NCBI GenBank assembly: GCA_038528965.1
Contig: JBCBEC010000003.1
Coordinates: 186,001 to 250,000 of the forward strand
Length of the DNA stretch: 64,000 nt
Direction: 5' to 3'
Origin: Lewinella sp038528965
Lineage (GTDB): Bacteria; Bacteroidota; Bacteroidia; Chitinophagales; Saprospiraceae
Part shown: piece after piece, positions 25,404 through 36,000 of the stretch
Layout: every line of letters begins with the position of its first letter
Position numbering within the stretch: the stretch's first letter is position 1
Notes under the pieces: model-generated
Seen by the model: the letters and a program-made list of their open reading frames with translations, nothing else
Told to the model about the DNA's origin: nothing
Databases searched by the model: none
Made by a program: the position numbers and the translations under genes

Positions 25404-28064
25404 CTAGGGCAAGAAACGATAAGTCATTTTCACTAAAAAAGTGTTTCTCACATTGTTACCAAAGAGATTATCGGTGATACTTCTGGCCAGACCACGCGCT
25501 GGATCTTCAAACGCATTGGCCCCTTGCGACCACACCAGAAACAATTCCGACCCCGGTATATACTCCCACCGCAGGACCAAATTGGAGCGAAACTGGATAA
25601 AGTTGAAATCGGGATTGCCAAACTCGTAATCGAAGGCACGATCATCATTTTCATCAACCAGGTACTGATCAGATTCTTCATCGTAACTAATCACCTCAAA
25701 CACACGGAAGCGCTCCTCAAAGGTCTTCCCTAGCGGATTATCGGTCGTGCGATTAAAGTTCTGGTAACGCCCGCGTGAGATAAAGGGCTGACCATAGTAC
25801 TGGACGGTCAGATCGGGCGTAATGTTGTAATTCAGGCGGGCGGTCAAACTAAAAGTCTGTTGATCTACTTCTGCATTGATGTAGCGTTTTTCACCCTCAA
25901 AATCCAGTTGAGTTACATACTGCTCATCTCGCTGAAAGCGATTGAAACTTGGGCTTAGGGAAACGCTCATCGCATTAGTAGGCTGAAGGTTTAACCACAT
26001 TCCATAACTCTGGACTCTCACAATTTGGCTTTGTCCAAAGGCCTGAAAAGTATTCAAACCAAACTGTACGCGCTTCCGCGAATCGGTATTCACGTACATA
26101 TTAAAGGCCGTACCATTGGGTCTTCTCAAGAGGGGACCACCCCTTAGGGCATTCTTTGACAAGTCTAGGTTTTCGTAGGTAAAACCACCGCCGGATGACC
26201 AGAAATTCGCCCACTGCGCATGCGCATTGGTGTTAACTGCTCGATAAAGATTCCTACCGGAAAAATCCCAGCGCGACCAGTGATTGTAATTCCATTGAAA
26301 ACGGCGAAAGGTATTATTGGGCTGAGTCCACCGGCGAGCGCCCCAGAAGAAATAATTGACCTCGTCAGTATTGACCATAAATCCGATATCATTCAGTTCC
26401 AGTTCTGGCGAACGCCAGGTCACTCCGGTTTCAAAAATCCAATTCCCGCCGTAGTTGGCTATTTTAAAGGTTCCACCGGAGCCCAAGAGCGAGGTTGCTG
26501 TGCTGTCTACCTCCAGGTGATCTGCGTCGGGGCGTTGGAAAAGGTGCTCAAAGCGCCTTTGCGTATTTTCAATGGCCTCTTCACTACCATTGACTTTACT
26601 CCAAAGTAGTTTGCCGGTAAATACCCATTGGTTCTCCTTCCAACGATGAATAATATCTAATCCGCCAGAATAAGCAGATTCGTGCAAGAAAGCCAGATCA
26701 GGATTGTTTTCCAGATTACGATTGACTGCTGTAAATATGCCTCCTACCACGGTATTGCCTCCGCGATAATCTTGCTGTACCCGCCCCACAAAGAAATTCG
26801 TTAAGGGCTCTACAACCTCAGTTGTTCGTTCACCCAGCAGATCGATGGTCGCTAGTTCTCGTTCCGTAACGCTTTCCAAAATACCAATCGACAATCCCTT
26901 CCGGGTTTTCCCACTAAACTTCGCGGCCCCTAAAATGGTAGTATTATCAGGTTGATCCACAAACATCTGCTTATCGGGATCGCCATTCACAAACCGGTGT
27001 GGGCTCCCGCCAATGCGGCGAGAATAGAACAGGCGATCGCTATTGAAAGCACCGCCAGCTTCCGCTTCCGTCAGGCGGTAATTAAAGATGTTGCGGTTTT
27101 CGATAAAGAACGGTCGGCGTTCACTGAAGAAAATCTGGAAACCATCTAGGTTAAGGGCACCAGGGTCTGCCTCTACCTGACCAAAGTCAGGGTTAATGGT
27201 CATGTCAAGTGTTAAATCTGAAGTAACGGCAACACGGGCATCCAAGCCAGCAGTAAAACGGTTGTCTCGCCCTGTGGCAAATGGGTTACCCTCCTCGGCT
27301 TCGGAGCTGCTCGTTTGCGCTAGCACATAAGGCTGTATCTCCACCTGGCGCTGTGGCTTAATGCCTTTGAGACCGTGCAACTCTCCGAAGCGGCTTACCC
27401 ATCCGGGCTGGTTCAGCTCCATGGGTTGCCAGGTGTCGCGTTCTCCTTCTCGAAAATAGCGTCGGGTAGACTGTATACCCCAAACGTGTTCCTCCGCATT
27501 ACCAAAACGAAGCTGGCTCAATGGAATACGGATCTCAGCCGTCCAGCCTTCTTGATCGATATTGGTTTTGGCGTACCAAATGGGGTTCCAGTTAGAATCC
27601 CAATTATTACCATCATTGGAAACGAACTCGTCTCCTTTGACTCCAGAAGCAGAAATGGTGAAGGAAAATGCCGTGCGTAAATCGTGATAACTATCGATAT
27701 TGATCTCTACCCAATCGCCCGGAAAACCATCACGACGAGACATTCTTCGCTCAATTTTGTCCGGTTCTGTATCAAAACAGCGAAAAGCTACGTATAAGTT
27801 ACGAGCGTCGTATAAAACCTTGAGCTTTGTATCCTGACTGGGGGCCTCTAGATTGTAGGGTTCAAACTGCTCATATCCGCCGCTCCACTCGACCTGTTGC
27901 CAACAAGCATCATCTGGAATACCGTCAATTGTAGGGCTGTTACCTTCTACCGCTTGGGTAAATAATATCCGCTTGGGGATGGAATCGTTGCTTTGTGCTG
28001 TGAGCGACAAGGTGCAGCCTACGCACAGTAGGCTATACACCAAAGAGGTGAATAGATCTTTCAT
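25404..28064 (-). CDS. DUF5916 outer-membrane protein with CBM9-like N-terminal domain
   Basis: An 886-residue envelope protein from ATG 28064, where a signal peptide begins (MKDLFTSLVYSLLCVG ... TAQ). Twenty-six extra codons upstream are open but would hide it. Residues about 35-230 form a carbohydrate-binding family 9-like sandwich (PTIDGIPDDACWQQVEW ... DARNLYVAFRCFD). The rest is aromatic and strand-rich, with alternating patterns to the end (NTFLVKMTYRFLP), fitting an outer-membrane beta barrel. DUF5916 proteins are widespread in Bacteroidota and their substrate is not known. Monocistronic, convergent with the APP1-like gene. Confidence 0.85.
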   Translation of the reverse strand: MKDLFTSLVYSLLCVGCTLSLTAQSNDSIPKRILFTQAVEGNSPTIDGIPDDACWQQVEWSGGYEQFEPYNLEAPSQDTKLKVLYDARNLYVAFRCFDTEPDKIERRMSRRDGFPGDWVEINIDSYHDLRTAFSFTISASGVKGDEFVSNDGNNWDSNWNPIWYAKTNIDQEGWTAEIRIPLSQLRFGNAEEHVWGIQSTRRYFREGERDTWQPMELNQPGWVSRFGELHGLKGIKPQRQVEIQPYVLAQTSSSEAEEGNPFATGRDNRFTAGLDARVAVTSDLTLDMTINPDFGQVEADPGALNLDGFQIFFSERRPFFIENRNIFNYRLTEAEAGGAFNSDRLFYSRRIGGSPHRFVNGDPDKQMFVDQPDNTTILGAAKFSGKTRKGLSIGILESVTERELATIDLLGERTTEVVEPLTNFFVGRVQQDYRGGNTVVGGIFTAVNRNLENNPDLAFLHESAYSGGLDIIHRWKENQWVFTGKLLWSKVNGSEEAIENTQRRFEHLFQRPDADHLEVDSTATSLLGSGGTFKIANYGGNWIFETGVTWRSPELELNDIGFMVNTDEVNYFFWGARRWTQPNNTFRRFQWNYNHWSRWDFSGRNLYRAVNTNAHAQWANFWSSGGGFTYENLDLSKNALRGGPLLRRPNGTAFNMYVNTDSRKRVQFGLNTFQAFGQSQIVRVQSYGMWLNLQPTNAMSVSLSPSFNRFQRDEQYVTQLDFEGEKRYINAEVDQQTFSLTARLNYNITPDLTVQYYGQPFISRGRYQNFNRTTDNPLGKTFEERFRVFEVISYDEESDQYLVDENDDRAFDYEFGNPDFNFIQFRSNLVLRWEYIPGSELFLVWSQGANAFEDPARGLARSITDNLFGNNVRNTFLVKMTYRFLP

Positions 28065-28296
28065 AACAGGTGGTGATTTCAGTCCCTTTCGGGCAACAAT
28101 GAAGGTACTGCAAATCCAACAGTTAAGGAAAAAATTTAACAACCGCTTAGGAACTCTTCAGGGGCTTTCCCCCCTTTATCATGTTACCTGGGCGAATATA
28201 TAACGTCTAATTGCTGGAAGCATTTGGCGCTTCAACCAGTAATAATTTGGCAAATGCCGTCGTTAACCCAATATCCCATTGCTCAATACTAATCCG

Positions 28297-29163
28297 ATGA
28301 AAGCCAATTTATCTGCCGCCCTTCTTTTGCTGAGTTTACCCACATTACACACAGACGCCCAAGTAAGATACACCGGTGAAGAATACCGAGACTACTATCA
28401 GTGGTTTCACGAATTCAGCCAAACGCCGGACTTCTACGAAGATGGCACTACCCTCCTCACCTTTATCGAGGACACTCCATTGTATAAGACACCCTCCCAG
28501 AAGGGACAACCGGAAATGCGATTGCCCTTAGGCAAAGTCGTTACGAATATTGCGATCCCCGTAGAAGAGGTCCAGTTTACAGTCGTCAACGGCTATTCCG
28601 ACCAGTGGTTTCTGGTAGAAACCTGCTCTCCTACCCGCAATGTCGTCCAAGGATACGTTTGGGGAGGTCACCTTGCCAAGAGCTGGCGTGTCTTCCAGGC
28701 ACCTGGTCAACCGCAACACACTAACTTGATTGCACTTGGCTTGGCCAGCGATGTTCGGCAACGCCCCGAGGATATCAAAGCTAGTTTGAAAGTAATCAAC
28801 AAGGGCTTTAAAGAAGCGGAAGTTATCCTGGATGGATTCTGCCTTTTCGAAGACTGCGCCTCCAGCAGCCTGTTACGGACCTTCGACTATTCTGATCGTG
28901 CTCCCATGTGGATCTTTGAAGCTAGCGCTTTCACCACTGGCTGCCTGACTGGTGTTGACAAGGCCCTGGTGAGCTGGAATGGTGAAGAAATGCGCTTGGT
29001 ATACCAGGCCGAATACACTACTGGCCATACCTATGCTAGCCACCCCTTCTACTTGAGAGGTGAGGCTACTACCCAAATTTGCCACTACCAAAGTGAGAAC
29101 GAACAGTACGATCCTGTTTGGGCTTGCCGGACTATTGATCCGAACGAGCTTGCTATTCCTTAG
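28297..29163 (+). CDS. secreted protein of unknown function with SH3-like segment
   Basis: A 288-residue protein from ATG 28297 (six codons upstream at 28279 is an alternative) with a signal peptide ending near HTDAQ. Residues about 50-125 (YKTPSQKGQPEMRLPLGKVV ... YVWGGHLAKSW) look like a bacterial SH3 domain with a WGGHLA turn. The remainder, with LFEDCASSSLLRTFDYSD, TGCLTGVDKALVSW and a late AC pair, is not recognised. Probably periplasmic. The next gene on the strand has its own promoter. Confidence 0.6.
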   Translation: MKANLSAALLLLSLPTLHTDAQVRYTGEEYRDYYQWFHEFSQTPDFYEDGTTLLTFIEDTPLYKTPSQKGQPEMRLPLGKVVTNIAIPVEEVQFTVVNGYSDQWFLVETCSPTRNVVQGYVWGGHLAKSWRVFQAPGQPQHTNLIALGLASDVRQRPEDIKASLKVINKGFKEAEVILDGFCLFEDCASSSLLRTFDYSDRAPMWIFEASAFTTGCLTGVDKALVSWNGEEMRLVYQAEYTTGHTYASHPFYLRGEATTQICHYQSENEQYDPVWACRTIDPNELAIP

Positions 29164-29201
29164 CTTAGGAATGCCCAAAAGGTAAGCAAGGTAAGCGTGT
29201 G

Positions 29202-29233
29202 TTGAACCAAGTTTCGGCACACGCTTATCTTTG
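29202..29233 (+). promoter_or_regulatory. promoter of the CPBP protease gene
   Basis: TTG (29202-29204), a 21-base spacer and TATCTTTG (29226-29233); the predicted start is about 20 bases before ATG 29260. Confidence 0.65.
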
Positions 29234-29259
29234 TAGCCCTCCAACAACCTACCTTATCA

Positions 29260-30162
29260 ATGCCAGAGACGCAAGTGCAGCCCCCCTCCCTATTAAAACG
29301 CATCGGCACCTTTTTGGCCCTAACCTTAGCCTTTGTTCTACTCACTGGACTACTTGTATTTATCCTGGGGTTAATTGCCCCGGTATTTCCTGATGTATTC
29401 CAAGAACCTAATCTGAGTGGCTTCCTGCGTAGTTGGGTTATCCTTTTGGTGAGCGTACTCGCCGCAGTTTGGACGGTGGATAAATTGCAAGACAAGGGCG
29501 GCTGGGCTGGACTCGGGTTTAGCGCGCGGGAAATGTTTCGCGGACTCGTAACCGGCAGCAGTACCGCTTTCATTATTCTAACCCTCTGTTTCCTGGTATT
29601 GCTCATTGGTGGGTGGACCCAAATCCTGAGCTTATCCTTTGTGGCACCCGCCTTCTTAGGCTGGCTTCTTTTCTTTCTGATCCAACCGCTTGCGGAAGAA
29701 GTTGTTATGCGGTCTTTTCTTCAGAACCAGTTACACCGTTTGTTTGGCCCCTGGATTGGGCTCTTCGGTAGCGCGCTGATCTTTAGTCTCCTCCATATAG
29801 GGAACAATGCTTTTTCCTGGATTGCTGGTCTGGAGATTGTCACCGGTGGCCTACTTATGGGTTTACTCTTTCTGCACTCCCAGAATATTTGGGGAGCCTA
29901 CGCCATGCACGCTGTCTGGAATTTCTACCAGAGTACCGTTTTGGGCTTTGCCGTGAGTGGTATGGAGACCTATCGCTTGCTATCCTTAAAAACAGCAGGT
30001 CCAGACTGGCTAACTGGCGGAGAATTTGGCCTGGAGGGTTCTATATTATCACTGATACTCCTTTTGGTAGCGATCATTTACTTCTGGTCATCCAGTGCCA
30101 AAGAAGTCCCTATTTTAGCGCTTCAAGATCCACCCCCTGCGGTACTAGATCAAGATCTGTAA
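29260..30162 (+). CDS. CPBP family intramembrane glutamic endopeptidase
   Basis: A 300-residue membrane protein with about eight hydrophobic segments. The CPBP (Abi/Rce1) motifs are complete: EEVVMR with Glu146-Glu147 and Arg151, FSLLHIGN with His179, and HAVWN with His217 and Asn221. Relatives cleave within or at the membrane; substrates in bacteria are mostly unknown. The quinone oxidoreductase gene starts 28 bases downstream, so the two are probably one transcript. Confidence 0.9.
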   Translation: MPETQVQPPSLLKRIGTFLALTLAFVLLTGLLVFILGLIAPVFPDVFQEPNLSGFLRSWVILLVSVLAAVWTVDKLQDKGGWAGLGFSAREMFRGLVTGSSTAFIILTLCFLVLLIGGWTQILSLSFVAPAFLGWLLFFLIQPLAEEVVMRSFLQNQLHRLFGPWIGLFGSALIFSLLHIGNNAFSWIAGLEIVTGGLLMGLLFLHSQNIWGAYAMHAVWNFYQSTVLGFAVSGMETYRLLSLKTAGPDWLTGGEFGLEGSILSLILLLVAIIYFWSSSAKEVPILALQDPPPAVLDQDL

Positions 30163-30190
30163 CGTATTTATCAGCCCATAACGAACAATT

Positions 30191-31177
30191 ATGAAAGCGA
30201 TACTTTTCGAGCAATTTGGAGGACCAGAACAGTTATTTATTGGGGAGCAAACCCAACCAGAACCAGCTGCCGATGAAATATTAGTTCGCGTACACGCCAC
30301 TGCCCTTAACCGAGCCGATTTACTACAGCTAGCAGGAAATTATCCCCCTCCTCCTGGGGAAAGTACTATTCTAGGTTTGGAAATGGCTGGCATTGTAGCC
30401 GCTTGTGGCCCAGAAGTCAAGCGATTTGCTCCGGGTGATCGCATCTGTGGGTTGTTACCCGGTGGTGGATACGCCGAGTACGCAGTGTTGCCAGAGGCCT
30501 TAGCGATACCGATGCTAGATGAGATGAGTTTTTCGGAGGCCGCAGCCATTCCAGAAGTTTTCCTAACTGCTTTCCAAGCCCTATCCTGGCTAGCTGATCT
30601 TAAAGCGGGCGAAAAGGTTCTGATTCATGCTGGTGCAAGTGGTGTGGGAACGGCAGCTATACAATTGGCCAAAGAAATGGGTGCGTCCGAGATATTTGTT
30701 ACTGCTTCTAGCCCCAAGCATACTTTGTGCAAAGAATTAGGTGCGAATCACTGTATCGACTACAAATCGCAAGATTACGCTACTATAGTGCAAGAGTTGA
30801 CCCAAAAGCAAGGTGTTGATGTCTTAGTCGACTTCGTGGGAGGCCCCAATTTTACCCCGAACCTACAGTCAATGGCTTTGGACGGCAGGATAGTGATGCT
30901 GGCCTTCTTGGGCGGGCCACATACGCCAGAAGTGGTCAACCTAGCCACCATTCTACGTAAGCGCATTCACATCATGGGCTCTACCTTGCGTAGTAGGACT
31001 AAAGCCTATAAAGCTGGACTAACCCAGGATTTGGTCGAAAAACACTGGCCCGATTTTGCATCAGGTAACTTACGCCCCATCATTGATTCTGTTTATCCCT
31101 GGGAGCAAGTAGCCGATGCTTATCGCCGAATGGGTCAAAATAAAAATCAGGGAAAAATAGTCTTGACTATTCCATAA
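30191..31177 (+). CDS. NAD(P)H:quinone oxidoreductase, MDR family (PIG3/zeta-crystallin-like)
   Basis: A 328-residue medium-chain dehydrogenase/reductase without the structural zinc cysteines. It opens with MKAILFEQFGGPEQL and has NRADLLQLAGNYPPPPG, typical of the TP53I3/PIG3 group. The nucleotide-binding HAGASGVGTAAIQLAK and the VDVLVDFVGG and IVMLAFLGG segments follow. It should reduce quinones or enones with NADPH in the cytoplasm. The 3' end overlaps the convergent GNAT gene by 11 bases. Confidence 0.93.
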   Translation: MKAILFEQFGGPEQLFIGEQTQPEPAADEILVRVHATALNRADLLQLAGNYPPPPGESTILGLEMAGIVAACGPEVKRFAPGDRICGLLPGGGYAEYAVLPEALAIPMLDEMSFSEAAAIPEVFLTAFQALSWLADLKAGEKVLIHAGASGVGTAAIQLAKEMGASEIFVTASSPKHTLCKELGANHCIDYKSQDYATIVQELTQKQGVDVLVDFVGGPNFTPNLQSMALDGRIVMLAFLGGPHTPEVVNLATILRKRIHIMGSTLRSRTKAYKAGLTQDLVEKHWPDFASGNLRPIIDSVYPWEQVADAYRRMGQNKNQGKIVLTIP

Positions 31178-31706
31178 AGGCAGTTGGGTATTCCACTACC
31201 CCACTTATTCCTGTTAGGCTACCTGCCTGTAATTCAACCAGCATACAGTTCTCTTTGGGCGCTTCAAAAGGTAAGCGAATGCCAAATTCTGCGGTAGGGC
31301 GATAACCAAAGCGGGGATAGTAATCGGCATGTCCAAGTAAGATCACTGAACCGTGGCCCAGTGCTTGAGCACGTTTATGGGCTTCCTTTATGAGGGCACC
31401 GCCAATTCCCTGACCTTGATGAGTAGGTAAAACCGAAACGGGGGCCAGTGCCAAAGAAGGGCTGCGTGTTTCGCCATCTACAATCGCGATCTGAGTAAGT
31501 ATGATATGACCGACTATCTCCTGCCCTTGTTCTGCAACTAAAGACAATTCTGGAATAAAGGCATCTGATTTGCGTAGCCGCTCCACCAAATGATGCTCGC
31601 TCTGATCACTGTATTCCACTCCTGCAAAGGCAGCTTCGACGAGCTGAAAGACCTGCTGATGATCTGCTGTAGTTTCCTGCCTTATATGAATGTGAGTTGT
31701 AGCCAT
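31167..31706 (-). CDS. GNAT family N-acetyltransferase
   Basis: A 179-residue acetyltransferase. The acetyl-CoA loop is VLPTHQGQGIGGALIKEA (motif A, Q-G-x-G-I-G), preceded by LALAPVSV and followed by LLGHADYYPRFGYRPT, the arrangement seen in the YhbS-like group. Acceptor unknown. It has its own promoter. Confidence 0.9.
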   Translation of the reverse strand: MATTHIHIRQETTADHQQVFQLVEAAFAGVEYSDQSEHHLVERLRKSDAFIPELSLVAEQGQEIVGHIILTQIAIVDGETRSPSLALAPVSVLPTHQGQGIGGALIKEAHKRAQALGHGSVILLGHADYYPRFGYRPTAEFGIRLPFEAPKENCMLVELQAGSLTGISGVVEYPTAFME

Positions 31707-32149
31707 TATTCTCTTCGGATTGATAAAACAAAGTTAGTATTGTTCTCCCTTTGCCCGTACATATGCGAAGTAAAGCGAGTAATTATTGTAGTGAACGGGC
31801 AATTTGTTCTCACCATCGACATCCCACCGTTCTTGATCCCTCCAAGAGATCTGTATGAAATTAAAAATCTCTACATTTCAATGACACTCACATGAATATA
31901 AATTCATTTTTTAGGTTACCTTCACGCATCTAATTATTTCTCCCCTCTACATTTAATATACCACCTCTATATTGACACTTAGTTCAACACTGGACTCTGT
32001 GGCAGCCGATTCTATTTATTGAATTAAGTCAACTGCATCTACCCCGCAGAATGGTTTCAACTTTCTCTTCACCCCCAAGGTGGAGGCTACTTTTCTATGT
32101 CCCATACATAGCTAAAGTAATATTTATTTCACCTAAATAATATTCAATC
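31707..32149. other. 443-base AT-rich region upstream of the orphan gene
   Basis: No gene is visible. An 8-base inverted repeat (TTGCCCGT at 31751, ACGGGCAA at 31795) and two copies of CTCTACATTT (about 31870 and 31946), each a near match to the -7 element, are seen. A short AATATTTA/TAAATAATATT inverted repeat lies immediately before ATG 32150. The composition is more AT-rich than the flanking genes. Confidence 0.45.
31729..31736 (-). promoter_or_regulatory. -7 element of the GNAT gene promoter
   Basis: Read leftward this is TAACTTTG, an exact TAnnTTTG match, about 15-20 bases before the start codon region at 31706. No good -33 box. Confidence 0.5.
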
Positions 32150-32983
32150 ATGGGAAAATCAAATTCGAATTTACTAAACTACATTGGGCACCTTTTAGAT
32201 GAAGGTAACGAGTCGCAATTGCGGAAATTTGTTGTTGACCCAATTACAAGCGCCGAGAATGATCACGGTCTTACTAAAGCAGAACGGGCAGTTCTACGTC
32301 GCGTTGTTTCAGGCTTGAGTAATAATTCAGTCAACGGCTATTCTATTGATCGAGCGCTGAGCTCTTACCGTCGCTCCTTACGTCTCATGCAGAACGTCCT
32401 ACATAATGTAGGCACCAAAATGGTACAAGATCATCTGGCAGCAGAAGACACTAATACCTACTCTCTGGTACTTTACTACCCTAACAGTTCCGGCACGAAT
32501 GACTATACCTGTAAGGACCAGAATTATCTGGACGAAAACGGTGGAAACTCTTACGCTCATTCGCAGGCCTACCATATCAGTCTGCCAAATGGCAGCTATA
32601 CCATTCAAGCAGTAATGGAGGCTATGGCTAATGACCCATCGGTAGGATTACAGTACGCCACAGATGATCCGAAAACGGTGGTAAACTCCTTTACGGTAGG
32701 TGGAAGTACTTTCACCGCCAACCTGCACAATCAGAATGGAAGTGTTAATCCATGCTACGACCTGAATACTAATCCCGATGCCCACAATGTATTTTGGTTT
32801 TGGAACATCGACGGCAATCCCGGCAGCCAATCAGAATCCTTTGCTATCGCAACGGTTAATGCTGGTCAAACCATCAACTGGCAGTTGATTGCTCCTTGTG
32901 GCAAGTCCGGTTTTATTTGCTGCCATCCGCACCCTCAGAACGCATTTGGTAAGCAGAAAGCAGCAGAATTACGTGAGGTTTAG
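32150..32983 (+). CDS. orphan protein of unknown function (helical N-domain, beta-rich C-domain)
   Basis: Not recognised. The 277 residues have no signal peptide or membrane segment. The first ~95 are helical and charged (LLNYIGHLLDEGNESQLRKF, LTKAERAVLRRVVSGLSNNS, IDRALSSYRRSLRLMQNVLH). After a short acidic linker, residues ~100-277 are rich in Asn, Ser, Thr and aromatic residues with strand-like patterns (YSLVLYYPNSSG, FTVGGSTFTANLH, VFWFWNIDGNPGS). The end has paired cysteines (CGKSGFICCHPHP). The helix-then-beta layout could be a leader or targeting domain plus a structural or effector domain, but nothing supports a specific role. It is flanked by a long AT-rich upstream region and a terminator, as an isolated accessory gene would be. 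Confidence 0.7.
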   Translation: MGKSNSNLLNYIGHLLDEGNESQLRKFVVDPITSAENDHGLTKAERAVLRRVVSGLSNNSVNGYSIDRALSSYRRSLRLMQNVLHNVGTKMVQDHLAAEDTNTYSLVLYYPNSSGTNDYTCKDQNYLDENGGNSYAHSQAYHISLPNGSYTIQAVMEAMANDPSVGLQYATDDPKTVVNSFTVGGSTFTANLHNQNGSVNPCYDLNTNPDAHNVFWFWNIDGNPGSQSESFAIATVNAGQTINWQLIAPCGKSGFICCHPHPQNAFGKQKAAELREV

Positions 32984-33001
32984 TCCTTACTAGATACTTG
33001 C

Positions 33002-33035
33002 AAATAAAAATGGCGGACTTGAGACAAGTCCGCCA
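33002..33035 (-). terminator. terminator of the tricorn-like protease gene
   Basis: TGGCGGACTTG (33011-33021) and CAAGTCCGCCA (33025-33035) form an 11-base perfect stem with loop AGA. On the minus strand it is followed by TTTTTATTT. The hairpin can also serve the convergent orphan gene. Confidence 0.8.
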
Positions 33036-33049
33036 GCCTTCTTACGTAT

Positions 33050-36000
33050 CTATTCCTTAAACCCATCCGGGCGCTTCCAACGGACCGGATCAGCAGGATC
33101 TTTGGGTAATTCAAAGCGATCTTCTTGCAGTAGCTTCAACGCCTCTTCTACCGCGCGTTCCAACTGTGGGTCACGCCCTTCTAAGACAGTCTTAGGATCC
33201 TGAATAACTTCAATATCCGGTGCAACACCTTCTCCTTCTACGGCCCATTCTACATCCGTATCAAAGAAGCCACCGCGTGGAGCTACCATCCGGCCACCAT
33301 CGATAAAACGTGGAGTATCCCAGGTCCCCACTAGTCCACCCCAGGTACGGGTACCGACCAGTGGACCAATTTCAGCGGCACGAAACATATAGGGTAACAA
33401 ATCACCACCAGATCCGGCACGCTCGTTAATGATCATCACTTTAGGCCCCCAAATACCAGCCATCGGGGTCGTCCAGGGCCGGCGATCGTTGGCTTTGCTA
33501 TTGAAGTAACCAAATAACTTGCGCGACATGATATCGATCATATAATCAGCCGCTGAGCCTCCTCCGTTATTCCGCTCGTCAATAATCGCTCCCTTCCTAT
33601 CCTGCTGTGCAAAGTAGTAGCGATTAAAGTAGGTAAAGCCCCGTTGACCCGTATTGGGTACGTAGACATATGCCAGCTGATTATCAGAAAGCTCAGCAAC
33701 ACGGCGGCGATTGCCTTCAATCCAATCCCAGGTGCGGAGCTGATTTTCGCTGCGTACCGGCTCTACGAGTAGGTCACGGCTATTCGTGCCAGCGGCATCA
33801 TCCGCTACGGTAATGGTGGTGGCGCGTCCGCTGGTTTGTTCCAGTAAACGGTAAGGATTATCAGAAGCGGATAAGGCCTGTCCGTTGATAGCTAGCAAGA
33901 AATCACCGGCGCTTACATCCAGTCCAGGCTGGTGTAGTGGGGCTTTTACCTCAGGGTTCCACTGCTCGCCCGTATAGATTTTACTGATGCGATAGTGCTG
34001 GTCTGCGACCTCAAAGTCACAGCCTAGTAAGCCTCCTGGAACGCGATCAGTATCCGGCATATCACCGCCGCTCACGTAAGAGTGCCCGATGGCTACTTCA
34101 CCGCTCATGATATCCACCACGTAGTTCAAATCAGTACGGTGACGTACGTGGTTAATCCAGGGCGAGTACCATTCGTAGACCTGATCCCAGGGAGCCCCGT
34201 GAATGTTATCTACGTAGAGGAAGTCGCGCATGTAACGCCAGCCTTCACGGAAAATCTGGTGGTACTCTGCTTGCGGATCAAGTAAGATTTTCACATCCGC
34301 GCTTAGCTTATCATCACCTGCTTTGGGCTTCTTCTTGGCCGAAGTTAGGTGCCAGCTGCTGCCCTTGCGATATAACAGTTGACCACCATCAAAACTGGTT
34401 TGAGCTGCACGGATACCCTCCAAATACAGTTCCGCTTCTCGCTTCTCCAGGCTATAGTTATGAAGCTTACTACCCGGGCTACCATCCACTCTTTCCAGTA
34501 CCAATACATTACCGGCTGGAGCACTCAATAGTCCTATGAAATTACCATCTACTAAGCCCAGTGGAACAATGCGTTGCGCTAGACCAGTAGGATCAATGCG
34601 AACGCTTACCTCTTCTTTGTTTTTCTCTTTTCCCTCTTCCTCTTCCGTTTCAACCTCTTCCTCATCACTTTCCACGTAGGTGGGCGATGAGTCCTCGGCA
34701 GATAGTACGAGGCAGTATAGAGACTGGTTGACCTGCGGATCATAAGAACTCATATCTAGCCAACCAGAGTTAAGCCCATAATCTGTACTAGCCATGAAAT
34801 AGAGGTACTTACCGCCTTGATCCCAGACGGGCGTAATAACATCGGCCATACCATCAGTTAATTGAATACGGCGCTCCGTAGCTACTTCGTAAGCGAAGGC
34901 AGCCTTAAAGTGGCTTTCCAATTGCCGCGCATACGCGATCCACTTACTATCTGGCGACCAGACAGGGTTCATGGCCCGATTAGGATGAGCGTAGCGATCT
35001 GTATCTACTTTCTTAGATACGCCAGATTCCAGATTAATCACCCAGATATTGTAGTCAGTATCAGTGTAGGCAATGTGGCTACCATCGGGCGACCAAACCG
35101 GGCGGAAATAGAAGGTAGGATTAGGCAAGCTAAAAGTGTTGCTCACCTTACCTTGCTGATCCGCTACCTGCAACTCGTATTCTCCGCTCTTATCAGAAAA
35201 CCAGGCAATTTGATCACCTAAGGGCGACCACACGGGATAACGATCAGCCTCACCGGGGCTATTCGTCAAATTGCGCCAGGTTCCTTTTTCTTTAGGGATG
35301 GTAAAGATTTCACCCCGGTGCTCCATAAGCGCTCTTTTACCACTCGGTGAGATCTGCACATTTTGCCAACTCTGACTTCGTACATCTTCCCAGCGCGGCC
35401 GGGCAAAAGTGAAGTCTCCCCTCACCTCTACGGCAAGCTGTTCTGTGGCTTTAGTGATTGGATCGAGTAAATGCAGATAACCTCCTTGCTCATAGACGAT
35501 TGCATCGCGAAAAGCATCCAGGCTTTTTACATCAAAATCTTTGTGGAAAGTCATTTGCTCTTCGGCGCCAGTGGCAGGATCGAACATCCAGATGTTACTG
35601 GCATAATCTCGTTCCGATAGGTAATACACCTTACCATCCCACCAGACGGGGTCCAGGTGCCGCTCTTGCGTCGGTTGCGGAATACGCTGTAGTTCTTTGG
35701 TCTTGAGATCAACAATCCAAATGGGCATAGCCTGGCCGCCCCGGTAGTTGCGCCACTCCGGATCCCAGGAAGTGATAGGCACATAGGCCACCTTGCTGCC
35801 ATCTGATGAAATTTCGCCGTAAGCTGCGCGAGGCAGACCGATAGATTGTGGTAGACCTCCTTTCGGGGAAACGGCATACAGCCGATTGGTTTGAGTAGGA
35901 TGCGAAGCCCGACCAGAACGAAATAGTACTTCTCCATCGGGTGTCCAACCCTGGACAAAGTCGCGGCCAGGGTGCCAGGTCAGGCGGCGTGCCTCACCCC

